This document shows positions 45,247 through 55,614 of a stretch of DNA of 64,000 nucleotides, piece after piece. The notes beneath the pieces were generated by a model. It did not search any database, was not told where the DNA came from, and was given only the letters and a program-made list of their open reading frames with translations. The DNA is from Candidatus Spongiihabitans thiooxidans (lineage in GTDB: Bacteria; Pseudomonadota; Gammaproteobacteria; Arenicellales; Poriferihabitantaceae), in assembly GCA_001543005.1 (NCBI GenBank), contig LFLB01000007.1:242514-306513 (forward strand). The letters run 5' to 3'. The stretch's first letter is position 1. Each line of letters starts with the position of its first letter. The translations under genes and the position numbers were made by a program.

Positions 45247-47009
45247 TTACTGGATCCCAGGAAATTCTGGACTTCGGTACACTTCTTTTCCCGCCAGCAA
45301 GGTAAGTAATACTTTGGTATCCGAAATAGAGCCCACTGAAATTTCAAATAGGTTCTGATCAACCACAACAAGGTCGGCGAATTTCCCCAGTTCAATGGAC
45401 CCGGTTTTATCTTCGTGACGCATCAGATAGGCACCGTTAATGGTGTAAGCTTTAATCACATCGCTGATTGTTTCAAGACTTTCAGCCCCGCGAGTCAACG
45501 CATGTTGCATGGCAACGAATGGATTCATGGTGCTGACATCGAAATCACTGCTCAGGGTGACCACCGCGCCGCCATCGTGAATACTTCGTATTGGAATTGG
45601 ATTATGTGCCTTTTCGCCAATCAGGGTTTCGGCTTCGCCGTAAACCTCGGGAAATGACCAGTCTCCCGCAACCTGGAAATCGGCAATCACGTTGAGTGCC
45701 TTGAATCTTGGAATATCAATATCGTCAACAATTTCCAGGTGCGTTAGACGATGGCGTCGGTCGTTGTTTTCACCGTTAGCCTCGCCATCAATCTCGCCAT
45801 TGATGCGGCCCGCCGATTCAATCGCATTTAGTGCTTCATGCACCGCTCGGTCGCCAATGGCATGGATATTAAAATCGAACCCGACCGATCCCAGTTCCTC
45901 GATATATCGGGTTAACCGAGCCTCATCAAAATAGTTCAGACCGCGGTTGCCAGCAACCCACCCCAGATCCTCCAGATAGGGCGTTTTCATTGCCGCGGTG
46001 GTGTTATCCACTACGCCATCCATATAAACTTTGATCTGGGACATGCGCAGGCGGTCCGGATCATTTCGATACAATTTCTTGAGTACTTGAATTTGACTGT
46101 CGTCTTTATCGGGGTAGATCCATAAACTCAATACAACCCGCGCGGTCAGTCTGTTTTCATCCGCAAGTTTCTGCCACACCTCATGGTGTTTTCGCGTCCA
46201 GTATGAGCGCGCATCAACGATTGAGGTTAGCCCGTTACTGGCAAGTCTTGGCAGCATTTTCAGCATCCCTTGATAGGCCAGATCCAACCCTTTTTCTGTT
46301 GGCGCAAAGGCATACTCCATCACCATGTTACCGGCGTTATCAACGAGTATGCCGTTCGGTTGCCCGGTTTCCAGATCTTTGACAATGACGCCGCCCGCCG
46401 GATTTTTGGTATGCTCATCTATGCCCGCCGCTTGCAGTGCCAATGAGTTTGCCCACATGGAATGCGAAGTAAAATCCATCATCAATGCCGGTTGATCCGG
46501 AATCGCCTGATCAAGAATTTCGATGGGCGGGCGATCCGTGTTCAAAACATCAAATATCGAGTAACCCCCGCCTAGCACCCAGCCCGACACCCAACCCGAC
46601 ACCCAACCTGGGCCGAGTTGGTATTTTGCACAGCGGCGTAAATTACCGATTTCCCGTTCTGGATTCATGCCAATACGCAGGTTACATACCGCGCCTGCTG
46701 GATTGCCCGCTTCCAGAGGGTGCATGTGCACATCATGCAACCCTGGCAACACCAGATGGCCGTTTAAATCAATGATCTTCTCGGTCTGATCAATAGTGCT
46801 TGCGCCTGCTCCGAGCTTCCCAGAAAACGAATTAATCCGTCTTCAACGCCAATGGCTTCGACCCAGGGTTGAGCGGAATTTACCGTATAGACTTTTCCGT
46901 TTATGAGCAGTAAATCCAGCGCGCTTGCCGGCAATGTCAAAAACAGCCCGCCGAGAACCGCTACGGAGAATAATCGCCGCCCTTGCCCGTTGAATTCAGA
47001 CCTGATCAA
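45247..47009 (-). pseudogene. Exported amidohydrolase (YtcJ-like), interrupted by a frameshift
   Basis: Two frames form one metal-dependent amidohydrolase. The first (47009-46764) gives a signal peptide (SVAVLGGLFLTLPASA) and LLLINGKVYTVNSAQPW. The second continues with TIDQTEKIIDLNGHLVLPGL and the metal motif HDVHMHPLEAG, SHSMWANSLALQAAGID, MDGVVDNTTAAM, HAIGDRAVHEALNAIE and VVTLSSDFDVSTMNP, ending VVDQNLFEISVG. Frame changes by one base near 46790. A GWVSGWVSGWV stretch arises from 12-bp duplications (46583-46606). Real inactivation or sequencing error cannot be told apart. Its start overlaps the antiporter stop (ATGA). Confidence 0.87.
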
Positions 47010-48484
47010 TCCACAGGGTCTTTTATATATCGGCGCCTTTCCTGTTCCATCATCTCCTGGTATTCAGGCATGTCTTTCGGAATCGGGGCCGGTTTCGGGC
47101 GCGATAGAGTAATGCCGAAAACTTGAAGTTGCTTGAATCCGAGATAATAGGGTTTCCACCACTTGAGACTGACCGGCACGGTGATATTCAGCAGAAACGC
47201 GGTAAACATCAGGATATAAAACTGGGTGATGTCGATCAACTGATTTTGAACAAATGCAATATTGATAACGATAAATGCCAACTCGGCCCGCCCCAGCATG
47301 CCAAATCCAATCATTACGCTTTCATGCCACTTGTAGCGGCCGGTGAACCGGGCGGCAACACCGGCGGACAAAACTTGAAGCACGACAACGGCTGTGTACA
47401 GGATAATGACCGCGGGCAAGGCATCCAACACCACCGCCATATCAAACTGGAGTTTTCCGCCCAAGTTAACAAAGAAAATCGGGCCGAATATCGTGAACGC
47501 CAGATGTTCGATGACATGGTTTGTTTGTTTGAACAAATCGTCTTTTTTCTCCTGCTCAATGATTTCACCTTCCTCGTTTTTAACCTTTTTGGTTTTAGTA
47601 TGAACAAAGTAATCGGCATGCAGAAACAGCCCGGCAAAATAGGCGCCAATGGCCGGGTGAAAGCCCAACCAGTGGGCAACGACGCCTAACAGCATTGCAA
47701 TAAACAGCATGATCAAAGGGGTGAATTCGCCGCGATGAAGCATCAGGAATCTTCGCACCCCAAAATTCGCCATTATCCGACTGATGCGATAACCAATAAC
47801 TTGATAGCGACTGGGGTTTGCGGGCAAGGTCTTGGGGCACCGATCAGGAAATGCAATCAGCCCCATAAACAGGGTGATGGCGAAGAAGATAATGACTTTT
47901 GCAATAATCCATATAATATTCAGCAAGCTGACCGTTTCCCCGCCCTCTCCCGCAGAGCTGACCAGTATGATCGGAACCAGTATAGCGACCCCAACCAATG
48001 ACAATACATCATCGATTACCGCAGCGGTCATGATTCCGGTCGCAGCGGTGGATTTGTGCAACAAGTCGCCCCGCAAACTCATCATGGTAAGGCTGACCGC
48101 CGTTGCGGTCATGGTTAAGCCCCACAACAATGCCGAGTTGTGGTCATAACCGAACAGGCTGGCTGTTCCATACCCGGCCATGAAGGGAAATGCTGCGCCA
48201 ATCAACGCCACACCCAGTCCGCGCTTAACCCCTTGTGAAAAGCGGTTGATGTCTTCTTCAAGGCCAAGGGCAAACATGATAAATACGATGCCCCATTCAC
48301 CAATGGTTTCCAGGAATTCATTGTGAGCAGGCAATAAACCGATATTGGTTAGCAGCGCACCCGCAACAATCAGCCACACGACATCGACTGTTCCTGTTTT
48401 CTTGCTAATCAGTTTTGAAATCAGCACGACGCCAAAAATAATTGCGGAATATTCCCAGATTGAAAATTCTTCGAGTTGATGCAT
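47006..48484 (-). CDS. CPA2-family cation:proton antiporter
   Basis: About 492 residues from ATG 48484 (MHQLEEFSIWEYSAIIFG); an upstream in-frame ATG at 48532 adds a polar stretch and seems less likely. About a dozen hydrophobic segments with VFIMFALGLEEDINRF, WGLTMTATAVSLTMMSL, GIMTAAVIDDVLSLVGVAIL (the acidic transport pair), and HPAIGAYFAGLFLHADYF. There is no TrkA-N domain; a charged insert lies near residue 300. The second CPA2 protein of the window, distinct from the one at 21947. Leads a two-gene unit with the amidohydrolase. Confidence 0.9.
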   Translation of the reverse strand: MHQLEEFSIWEYSAIIFGVVLISKLISKKTGTVDVVWLIVAGALLTNIGLLPAHNEFLETIGEWGIVFIMFALGLEEDINRFSQGVKRGLGVALIGAAFPFMAGYGTASLFGYDHNSALLWGLTMTATAVSLTMMSLRGDLLHKSTAATGIMTAAVIDDVLSLVGVAILVPIILVSSAGEGGETVSLLNIIWIIAKVIIFFAITLFMGLIAFPDRCPKTLPANPSRYQVIGYRISRIMANFGVRRFLMLHRGEFTPLIMLFIAMLLGVVAHWLGFHPAIGAYFAGLFLHADYFVHTKTKKVKNEEGEIIEQEKKDDLFKQTNHVIEHLAFTIFGPIFFVNLGGKLQFDMAVVLDALPAVIILYTAVVVLQVLSAGVAARFTGRYKWHESVMIGFGMLGRAELAFIVINIAFVQNQLIDITQFYILMFTAFLLNITVPVSLKWWKPYYLGFKQLQVFGITLSRPKPAPIPKDMPEYQEMMEQERRRYIKDPVD

Positions 48485-48558
48485 TTTCGTAACCCTATAT
48501 TCATATTTGCCCTTAGTGGCATTGATCGGCATACATTATACAACACGTCCAGGTCTAG

Positions 48559-49326
48559 TTAAAACAATCCCGGTTGCAACGGCGAAGCCGCGGTCAGCCC
48601 GCCATCCACGGTAAATGTTTGGCCAGTAACGAATGAGGATTCATCCGACGCCAACCACATCGCTGTAGCGGCAACATCTTCGGGTTGTCCAAATCGGCCG
48701 GCCGGGTGGCGGGCCAGTGCATCGGCCTTGGCAGCTGCAGGGTCATCAGCTAAATCAAAGGCCGCATCCGCCATCCCAGTCATAATCCACCCCGGACAGA
48801 TTGCATTGCAGCGTATTCCCTCAGCACCATAATCAACGGCAATGCTTCGGGTCAAGCCATGGACGAAACCTTTTGAACCGTTATAAAGCGCCATGCCGGG
48901 ATCTGCGTGATTGCCGGCGATGGAGCCGATATTAATAATGATGCCGCCACCACTTTTTGTCATTAACGGAATAAATGCGCGACAGCATAAAAACACGCCT
49001 TTGGCATTGACGCCGATTACGTAATCCCAATCATGGTCGGTTGAATCAACGACATTCTTTTCAACTTGCACCCCGGCGTTATTGACCAAAATATCGAGCT
49101 CGCCGTATTGGCCGCGGATGAACTGATCAAGCCTTTGAACATCCTGATTTGACGATACATCGGCTTGCTGCCAGATGATGCCGGGTTTCAGGTGATCAGG
49201 TCGATCGCCGCGACCGCAGGTGATAACCGTGGCGCCGTCTTGTTTGAACCGTTCCACTATGGCTCTACCGATTCCACGGCTGCCGCCGGTCACCAATGTA
49301 ATTTTATTTTTTAATTTTTTGGTCAT
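48559..49326 (-). CDS. Short-chain dehydrogenase/reductase
   Basis: A 255-residue classical SDR: TGGSRGIGRAIVERF cofactor loop (TGxxxGxG), ILVNNAGVQVEK, the catalytic Ser-Tyr-Lys as NIGSIAGNH, then YNGSKGFVHGLTR, and CNAICPGWIMTGMA. The usual YxxxK is present. It ends with FVTGQTFTVDGGLTA. It oxidises or reduces a hydroxyl/carbonyl with NAD(P)(H). An unusual extended loop LADDPAAAKADALAR precedes HPAGRFGQPEDV. Substrate unknown. Confidence 0.93.
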   Translation of the reverse strand: MTKKLKNKITLVTGGSRGIGRAIVERFKQDGATVITCGRGDRPDHLKPGIIWQQADVSSNQDVQRLDQFIRGQYGELDILVNNAGVQVEKNVVDSTDHDWDYVIGVNAKGVFLCCRAFIPLMTKSGGGIIINIGSIAGNHADPGMALYNGSKGFVHGLTRSIAVDYGAEGIRCNAICPGWIMTGMADAAFDLADDPAAAKADALARHPAGRFGQPEDVAATAMWLASDESSFVTGQTFTVDGGLTAASPLQPGLF

Positions 49327-49431
49327 GCCAAATTGGCCAGGCTAAATTGAATGTGCGGCGTTCCATTTCAAATAATTTACTCTATTATTCGAGATAATAC
49401 ATAATTATTTAAATTAGGGGTTAGTTTATTT

Positions 49432-50400
49432 ATGTCCGGTCATACTTTGTGGGGAATTGATCTCGGCGGCACCAAAATAGAAGGCGTGGTTTTGGAGCCC
49501 TCAACAAAGACCTGTGCAAAAACATGGGCAAAGTCATGGGCAAGCCCAAATGTGCTTTGCAGAAAACGTATTGCGACGCAGGGGGCAAAAGGCTACGGGC
49601 ATGTACTCAACCAAATTAAAAGTTTAATACAAGCCATCAGCGATGACCTTGGCGCGCGCCCGCAGCGAATTGGTTTCGGCATACCAGGCGCCATTGAATC
49701 GGCAACCGGATTGCTCAGAGGTAGCAACTCCCAAAACCTGAATGGGAAACCACTGCATCAAGATTTGGAAAAATTGCTTGGCATTCCTGTGGCAGTGGAA
49801 AACGATGCAAATTGCTTTGCATTGGCAGAAACAAAATTAGGCATCGTTAGGGATGCTGCCCCTGCGGCCAATGTCGTTTTTGGTGTGATACTGGGAACCG
49901 GGGTGGGTGGCGGCATAGTCGTAAATGGAAACTTGATCGCCGGAAAACAGTCTATCGCCGGAGAGTGGGGACACAATTTCCTGCATGAATCCGGCGGGCA
50001 ATGTTTTTGCGGTCGAAGCGGTTGTGTTGAAACCGTTATATCCGGGACCGCGCTGGAAAAATACTATGCGTCCCTTGCCCGACAACAACGACCACTGAAA
50101 CAAATAGTCGAACTGGCCGAGGCGGGGGATAGCAATGCCTCAAGCACTATGGACCGGTTGGTACAGTTTTTTGGTCTGGGAATTAGCAGCGTCATCAACA
50201 TCCTCGACCCTGACGTTATTGTGATTGGCGGCGGCGTTGGCAAAATCGATTTGCTTTATACCAGAGGAGTAAGTGAAATTGTCAAACACATTTTCGCCCC
50301 GCGCCTGAAAACCAGAATTCTCAAACCAAAGCTCGGTGACAGCGCCGGTGTTTTTGGGGCTGCTTTCTTATTCGAGGGCGTCGCAAGTCAGTCGGGATAA
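49432..50400 (+). CDS. ROK-family sugar kinase (fructokinase/glucokinase-like)
   Basis: A 322-residue kinase phosphorylating a hexose with ATP. Seen: the phosphate-1 loop WGIDLGGTKIEGVVLE, GIPGAIESATGLL, NLNGKPLHQDLEKLLG, the catalytic ENDANCFALAE, the adenosine-binding GVILGTGVGGGIVVNG, and the zinc site GGQCFCGRSGCVETVISG. An insert KTCAKTWAKSWASPNVLCRK near residues 24-43 carries an imperfect internal repeat and lengthens the first loop. The sugar cannot be fixed. Confidence 0.92.
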   Translation: MSGHTLWGIDLGGTKIEGVVLEPSTKTCAKTWAKSWASPNVLCRKRIATQGAKGYGHVLNQIKSLIQAISDDLGARPQRIGFGIPGAIESATGLLRGSNSQNLNGKPLHQDLEKLLGIPVAVENDANCFALAETKLGIVRDAAPAANVVFGVILGTGVGGGIVVNGNLIAGKQSIAGEWGHNFLHESGGQCFCGRSGCVETVISGTALEKYYASLARQQRPLKQIVELAEAGDSNASSTMDRLVQFFGLGISSVINILDPDVIVIGGGVGKIDLLYTRGVSEIVKHIFAPRLKTRILKPKLGDSAGVFGAAFLFEGVASQSG

Positions 50401-50497
50401 TTACGCGGCGGCCCAATATGTTAAGCGCCATGTTAAGCATACTATTGACTCAACTTTAAGTGACTATACAATTTAAACCTCGTTCCGAGGACTACGC

Positions 50498-51658
50498 ATG
50501 ATCGACCAGTTCAAAAATTTCTGGCAGACCGACAATCCGGTCAAGCACGGACTGCCGGCCTTTGTCTATACCAGCGATGCCTTTCGGGAAATCGAAAACC
50601 ATACGGTGTTTACCAACAATTGGGTGTTTGTCGGATTCGTTCACGAGTTGGAGGAAATCGGTGATGTTCAACCGGTTACTGTAGCCGGGAAACCATTTTT
50701 TCTGGTGCGTAACGACAACAATGAACTGACTGCATTCCACAATGTTTGTCGGCATCGCTGTTTGAAATTAATCGAATCCAGTGGCAACTGCGGGCAATTA
50801 ATTCAATGCCCTTACCATTCATGGATATATGATCTCCAGGGCGCGCTTAAGGCTACGCCCTACTTTGGCGGGCGCGACAAAAAACCCCCTCCAGGATTCT
50901 TATTGGAAGACCATGGCCTGGTCCCGGTGAACTGTGAGACATGGCATGACTGGATATTTATCCGCATTAATGGCAATGGCGCCGCCAACAACGGTGGCCT
51001 GGCATTTGATGAGTTCGTTGCGCCGCTAAAAAAGCGACTCGAAGATATCGATCTGGCGCAAATCAAACCAGTGGCGACCATTGATTTCGGCGTGCTGCAA
51101 ACCAACTGGAAAGCGTTAATGGAAAATTTTATTGAGCCATACCATGTACAATTCGTGCATAAAACAACCACCAGCCAGCCATTAACTGATCACTACACTA
51201 TTTTAGAAGATCATTGCCTAGGCAGTGGTTGCGATATTGCCGAGCCTCAAAACAAAGATGCCCAAAACAAGGATAACTCGAAGATGCTGGCCGTAACCTC
51301 AAGATTTTTAACGCTTTTCCCTAACTTTGTTATCGGAACCTATGCGCCTGATCAACTGGGCGTTCATTTAAACATTCCTGTCAACGCCGGTGAAACCCAA
51401 CAACGTCGGGTCATTTATCTGCATAAAGATAACCCGGCATCAGCAAAGGAGATTCAGCAACTCCGACAACTTTGGCGCGCCGTCCACCAAGAAGACCATG
51501 CAATTTGCAAGCGGTTGCAACTGGGACGAGTGTCCGAGGTTGCCGCCGCCGGCGGCTATCTATCCCCGCACTGGGAAGACAGTGTTCGGCGATTTCAGGA
51601 ATTGGTTGTAGAATCTGTTTTCCCGCAAGGGGACGCAAGCCGCGCCGGCGCAAAATGA
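50498..51658 (+). CDS. Rieske-type aromatic ring-hydroxylating oxygenase alpha subunit
   Basis: A 386-residue non-heme iron oxygenase. The Rieske 2Fe-2S site is Cys84-x-His86 (FHNVCRHRCLK) and Cys104-x2-His107 (QCPYHSWIYDLQG). The mononuclear iron site includes MENFIEPYHVQFVH (two His) and a downstream acidic ligand. Such enzymes hydroxylate or demethylate aromatic acids and quaternary amines such as carnitine or choline-like substrates. No reductase or ferredoxin gene is adjacent. The nearby CaiD-like hydratase and acyl-CoA synthetase make carnitine or quaternary amine use a possibility. An imperfect repeat AEPQNKDAQNKDNSK lies near residue 250. Confidence 0.92.
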   Translation: MIDQFKNFWQTDNPVKHGLPAFVYTSDAFREIENHTVFTNNWVFVGFVHELEEIGDVQPVTVAGKPFFLVRNDNNELTAFHNVCRHRCLKLIESSGNCGQLIQCPYHSWIYDLQGALKATPYFGGRDKKPPPGFLLEDHGLVPVNCETWHDWIFIRINGNGAANNGGLAFDEFVAPLKKRLEDIDLAQIKPVATIDFGVLQTNWKALMENFIEPYHVQFVHKTTTSQPLTDHYTILEDHCLGSGCDIAEPQNKDAQNKDNSKMLAVTSRFLTLFPNFVIGTYAPDQLGVHLNIPVNAGETQQRRVIYLHKDNPASAKEIQQLRQLWRAVHQEDHAICKRLQLGRVSEVAAAGGYLSPHWEDSVRRFQELVVESVFPQGDASRAGAK

Positions 51659-51712
51659 ACACTTGGCGCCCTTAACTTCAAGTTTCAAAAATAATTGCCA
51701 GGACCAATTGAT

Positions 51713-52171
51713 ATGAAAAATACCACTCAGGTAAGTACTCTACAGGCAAGTGCTCTACAGGCATTGCCGGATTTTCGCATTGATCACACCATGCTTCGGG
51801 TCAGCGACCTGGACCGGAGCCTGGATTTTTATGTTCGCATTCTGGGCATGAAAATTCTTCGTCAAACCGAATATCCAGAAGGCAAATTCACCAATACATT
51901 TATTGGTTATCAAGGCGAAGATGAGGGCACCACCATTGAACTCACCTATAACTGGGAGCAAGCCGAGCCCTACGAGCGCGGAAATGCCTGGGGGCATATT
52001 GCGCTTAAAGTCTCCGATGTCTATGCGGCCAGCGAATATCTTAAAAGCCAGGGGGTGGAATTTACCAAACAACCCTCGCCGATGAAAAACGGTAGCCGTA
52101 TTCTCGCGTTTATAAAGGACCCAGACGGCTACTCCATTGAGTTGAATGAGCCGCTGTCCAAAGACCGCTGA
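51713..52171 (+). CDS. gloA: Lactoylglutathione lyase (glyoxalase I)
   Basis: Isomerises the methylglyoxal-glutathione hemithioacetal to lactoylglutathione. About 152 residues from ATG 51713. Seen: DHTMLRVSDLDRSLDFYVRI, LGMKILRQTEYPEGKF, TTIELTYNWEQ (metal Glu), YERGNAWGHIALKVSDVYA (metal His) and RILAFIKDPDGYSIELNE. A TTG six codons upstream is an alternative start. The N-terminus contains an imperfect repeat STLQASALQALPD from a 15-bp duplication. Confidence 0.95.
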   Translation: MKNTTQVSTLQASALQALPDFRIDHTMLRVSDLDRSLDFYVRILGMKILRQTEYPEGKFTNTFIGYQGEDEGTTIELTYNWEQAEPYERGNAWGHIALKVSDVYAASEYLKSQGVEFTKQPSPMKNGSRILAFIKDPDGYSIELNEPLSKDR

Positions 52172-52206
52172 CCAGTCCCAATCAATGTCGCTGTCGTTAA
52201 TGGGTT

Positions 52207-54351
52207 TCAGGCACTCGAAGAAATTACCAGCGCATCCACGATAGTGCAAGCTTCTGAGCTGACGATTACCGGGTTCAAGTCGATTTCGCTAATAACATCT
52301 CGCAGCTCGAACGCAACTTTGGAAAATTCGGAAAGCATCTGAGCGGCGAGATTGACACGGCATGGCGGTTTGCCGCGAACACCTTTTAAAATTTTAAAAA
52401 CATTCAGCGACTGAATACTATACAGTGCTTCTTCTACACCGCACGGTGCCGGAATGAACCGGCGATCTTCAAGCAACTTGATATAGATTCCTCCAGCGCA
52501 AACCATCACTATCGCACCGAATTGCGGGTCATTAATCATTCCAAACGCCAGCTCCACACCAGATTCAATCATGGTTGCAACCATGACTCTGGCGCCCAGG
52601 CGATTTGCAATATCGTGATAGGCATGGCCCACTGCATCCGCATTCATCAACGATAACCGAACCCCGTCGGCATCGGATTTATGATGCAAGTCAGGCTGGG
52701 CCGACTTGAGTACAACCGGGTATCCTAAAGCCTCCGCAGCCGCAACGGCGTCATCCAGATTATCGGAAACCCGCGACCTCACACAAGGCAAATTAAAATC
52801 TGCAAACAATTGTAAGGACTCGGCCTCACCCAGCGCGGCGGTGTTTTGTAGCTGGTCTCGCCAATATGCCACTGTTTTATTGTCTAAATCATTACCTCCG
52901 CTTTTCGTTACCTGGGCCATTACCGAGGTATCGAAAAATATATGATCGCGATATCGAAACATGTTTGCCATGGCAGACAGAGCCAGCGACACGCCGTTTA
53001 TCACCGGAATGCCAAACTGACCTAACTCACTGGCAGTAGTGGCGTTATTGGCATTCACGCTGCTATTTACAACGATCAATGGTTTGTCTGTCAAATCGAT
53101 AAACGCCTTGGCCACATCAAGTAGCGCCGGGTACTGAGAAAAATTGTCGCGAAATTCAAATTCCAGAGATATCATTGCGGTGCCTGGGTCATCGGCGAGG
53201 ATGGTTAAGCAATTGCGGTATATCTCGGCAATATCGGCATTGAGCGCGCCCATGGCATCCACGGGATTTTCAGCGACCAGTCCATATTCCAGAAACTTCT
53301 CGAGTTGCTTGCGCGAGTGGTCGGTGAGTTGGGTGAATTTCAACCCCATTCCTGCACCAAGGTCAATCATCTGTTCGCGCAAGCCACCGGAATCAAGCAG
53401 GCTGGAAAGATCACCTTGGCGCGGACGCCGGGGTTGGGAAAAAGCCAATGCGGTGGCGGCCAATTGATCGATATCGGTTACTCGAATTGCGCCATAGTGA
53501 TCACAAATTGCTTGAAACGCGCCATCATCCCCGGCCACAGCGCCGGAGTGACTGGCCGCCATACGTGCGCTTTGCTCGGTGCGGCCGACCTTAACCACAA
53601 CCACGGGTATTTGTTGTTTACGCGCGCGGATTAAAGCAAGCATAAACCGCTCTGGATCACGAATGGTTTCGACAAAAATCGCCAATACCCGAGTGGAGGG
53701 TTGTGCCAAAGCGTAGAGCATGTAGTCTGCCACTGTGCCATGAATCTCCTGACCCGGAGAAACGGCAAGATTAAACCTCAACCGCGGGTCGGTATTGGAC
53801 AGGTAGGTCATCACCGAACCGGAGTGGGCAATAAATGCGATGTGACCGGCCGGTCGCTCAGGCGGAAAATCAAAACTAACCAGCGTATTGGCGTCGTAAT
53901 TATAAAAACCCATGCCATTCCCGCCACATACCGGGATGTTGGCTTTGCGGGCTTTGGTCTTTAATCGTTGCAACAGGGCAGGCGACCCGTCTTCTTCGAG
54001 GTAATTGTTTACATAAATGACCATTCCTCCAACCCCCAGCTCAATCGCCTTATCGAACACCGCCTCGACCGAGTGGCTGCCGATGACCAAAACCACCAGA
54101 TCCGGCACTATCGGTAGCGCTTCAATATTCGGATAACAGGCCACCCCCTCGATTTCCTGATAACGCGGATTGACCAGGTAGAGACGCCCTGAATAGGCAT
54201 GATTTTCTAACAGGTGTTTGGTGCGCAATCCAAAACTGCCCGGGCTTGAAGATGCGCCCACAAGCGCGATGAATTGAGGTGCCAGCATACGCGACATCCA
54301 GTGTGGTTGTTTGTTTTTCTTGTTGGTATTTTGTGGCGCTGTTTCGTTCAT
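52207..54351 (-). CDS. ADP-forming acyl-CoA synthetase family protein
   Basis: A 714-residue fused acetate-CoA ligase (ADP-forming) type protein. N-terminal CoA-binding domain with FIALVGASSSPGSFG, a second succinyl-CoA-synthetase-like domain (GRTEQSARMAASHSGAVAGD, with the phosphohistidine loop SGAVAGDD), then a C-terminal ATP-grasp domain (ALGYPVVLKSAQPDLHHKSD). It forms acyl-CoA from a carboxylic acid with ATP giving ADP. Convergent with gloA, and divergent from the enoyl-CoA hydratase. Confidence 0.92.
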   Translation of the reverse strand: MNETAPQNTNKKNKQPHWMSRMLAPQFIALVGASSSPGSFGLRTKHLLENHAYSGRLYLVNPRYQEIEGVACYPNIEALPIVPDLVVLVIGSHSVEAVFDKAIELGVGGMVIYVNNYLEEDGSPALLQRLKTKARKANIPVCGGNGMGFYNYDANTLVSFDFPPERPAGHIAFIAHSGSVMTYLSNTDPRLRFNLAVSPGQEIHGTVADYMLYALAQPSTRVLAIFVETIRDPERFMLALIRARKQQIPVVVVKVGRTEQSARMAASHSGAVAGDDGAFQAICDHYGAIRVTDIDQLAATALAFSQPRRPRQGDLSSLLDSGGLREQMIDLGAGMGLKFTQLTDHSRKQLEKFLEYGLVAENPVDAMGALNADIAEIYRNCLTILADDPGTAMISLEFEFRDNFSQYPALLDVAKAFIDLTDKPLIVVNSSVNANNATTASELGQFGIPVINGVSLALSAMANMFRYRDHIFFDTSVMAQVTKSGGNDLDNKTVAYWRDQLQNTAALGEAESLQLFADFNLPCVRSRVSDNLDDAVAAAEALGYPVVLKSAQPDLHHKSDADGVRLSLMNADAVGHAYHDIANRLGARVMVATMIESGVELAFGMINDPQFGAIVMVCAGGIYIKLLEDRRFIPAPCGVEEALYSIQSLNVFKILKGVRGKPPCRVNLAAQMLSEFSKVAFELRDVISEIDLNPVIVSSEACTIVDALVISSSA

Positions 54352-54411
54352 ATCGGTTACATTAGTAAGGGTGGCTTTCTCAATTCAATGCTCAATTTCC
54401 GGGAGGATAAT

Positions 54412-55218
54412 ATGACTGATCAGGTTCGTGTTCAACAAAACGGCAAGGTGCTGGAAATCACGTTAAACAGACCCCCTGCCAATGCCATCAACCAGAAAGT
54501 CGCGCGCGCCATTTACAATGCGTTGCGCCAGCTTCAGGATGACCCGCAATTACAGTGCGGTATTGTAACCGCGACCGGCGAAAAAATATTTTGCGCGGGA
54601 TGGGATTTAAAGGCCATGGCCGACATGGAAACCAACCAACAGGCGTTGGCTGATTCGCTGGCTTCGCCCGGTGGATTTGCCGGCATTACCGAATTCTGGG
54701 ATTTGCGCAAACCGGTGATTGCCGCCGTGAACGGTATTGCCGTGGGTGGTGGATTTGAGATTTGCCTGGCTTGCGACATCGTTCTATGCGTGGATAGCGC
54801 GGAATTTTTTCTGCCGGAATTACACCGGGGATTTTTGCCTGACGCTGGTGGCGTACAGCATCTGCCGCGTAAGTTTCCTTATAACGTCGCCATTGAATTG
54901 TTGTTAACCGGGCGACGAATGCCCGCAACCGAAGCTCGGCATTGGGGCTTTGTGCATGAAGTATTACCGCCAGAAGATTTATTACCTCGGGCGCGGCAAC
55001 TGGCCAAGGAAATTGCCAATGCCGCCCCCCTTGCGTTGCAGGCATTGAAAGAAGTTGTCCCGAGTATTTACAATTTACCCATCGAAGACGCATTTGCTGC
55101 AACCAAACCCGGCAATAAAGCATTTCCTGTCTATCAAAAAATGCTGTTCTCCGAAGATTTTATGGAAGGCGCCAAGGCATTTGCAGAAAAACGACCGCCA
55201 AATTGGAAAGGTGGCTAA
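54412..55218 (+). CDS. Enoyl-CoA hydratase/isomerase (crotonobetainyl-CoA hydratase-like)
   Basis: About 268 residues from ATG 54412, preceded by GGGAGGATAAT, a good ribosome site; the upstream frame to 54274 overlaps the divergent gene and is probably not used. Crotonase motifs: ITLNRPPANAIN, EKIFCAGWDLKAM (oxyanion hole), PVIAAVNGIAVGGGFEICLACD, FFLPELHRGFLPDAGGVQHL and ALQALKEVV. It closely resembles CaiD-type hydratases. It hydrates or isomerises a CoA thioester. Confidence 0.93.
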   Translation: MTDQVRVQQNGKVLEITLNRPPANAINQKVARAIYNALRQLQDDPQLQCGIVTATGEKIFCAGWDLKAMADMETNQQALADSLASPGGFAGITEFWDLRKPVIAAVNGIAVGGGFEICLACDIVLCVDSAEFFLPELHRGFLPDAGGVQHLPRKFPYNVAIELLLTGRRMPATEARHWGFVHEVLPPEDLLPRARQLAKEIANAAPLALQALKEVVPSIYNLPIEDAFAATKPGNKAFPVYQKMLFSEDFMEGAKAFAEKRPPNWKGG

Positions 55219-55614
55219 CCCGAATAGTGCGCCCGAAATTGCACGCAGGCGCACCGAATCTGTTATTATATTTTAGGGTCAAGACAACTTAAGCATGTTT
55301 TGAGTAACGACGGTATAACTGTGCTGATGGGGCTCTTCGCATCTTTCCCAACCTCAAAATAATCTCATAAAACCATCATGTAAATGACGGGTGGGGGCGT
55401 GAATTTAGGTTCAGTTTGTGCGTTCTGTTGGTTTGAATCAGACCTTGGGTGGTATTCGCTATCTGCTCATTTTTCGCCCTTGATTTAAGGTCGGACACAC
55501 TCTTTTTTCACTATCCCCGTTTGTGCAAGCAAGCATGAGTTTGCTGTGACCATCGTGGCAGTGGAAAAAAGATCTTCGGTTGATGGAATTTTTTCATGTG
55601 ATGGACTACACCCG
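55219..55614. other. Intergenic stretch of about 400 bases
   Basis: Between the convergent enoyl-CoA hydratase and the biotin-ligase-like gene. I see only short unconvincing frames (for example one of 34 codons starting near 55384) and no clean hairpin terminator. Confidence 0.4.
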
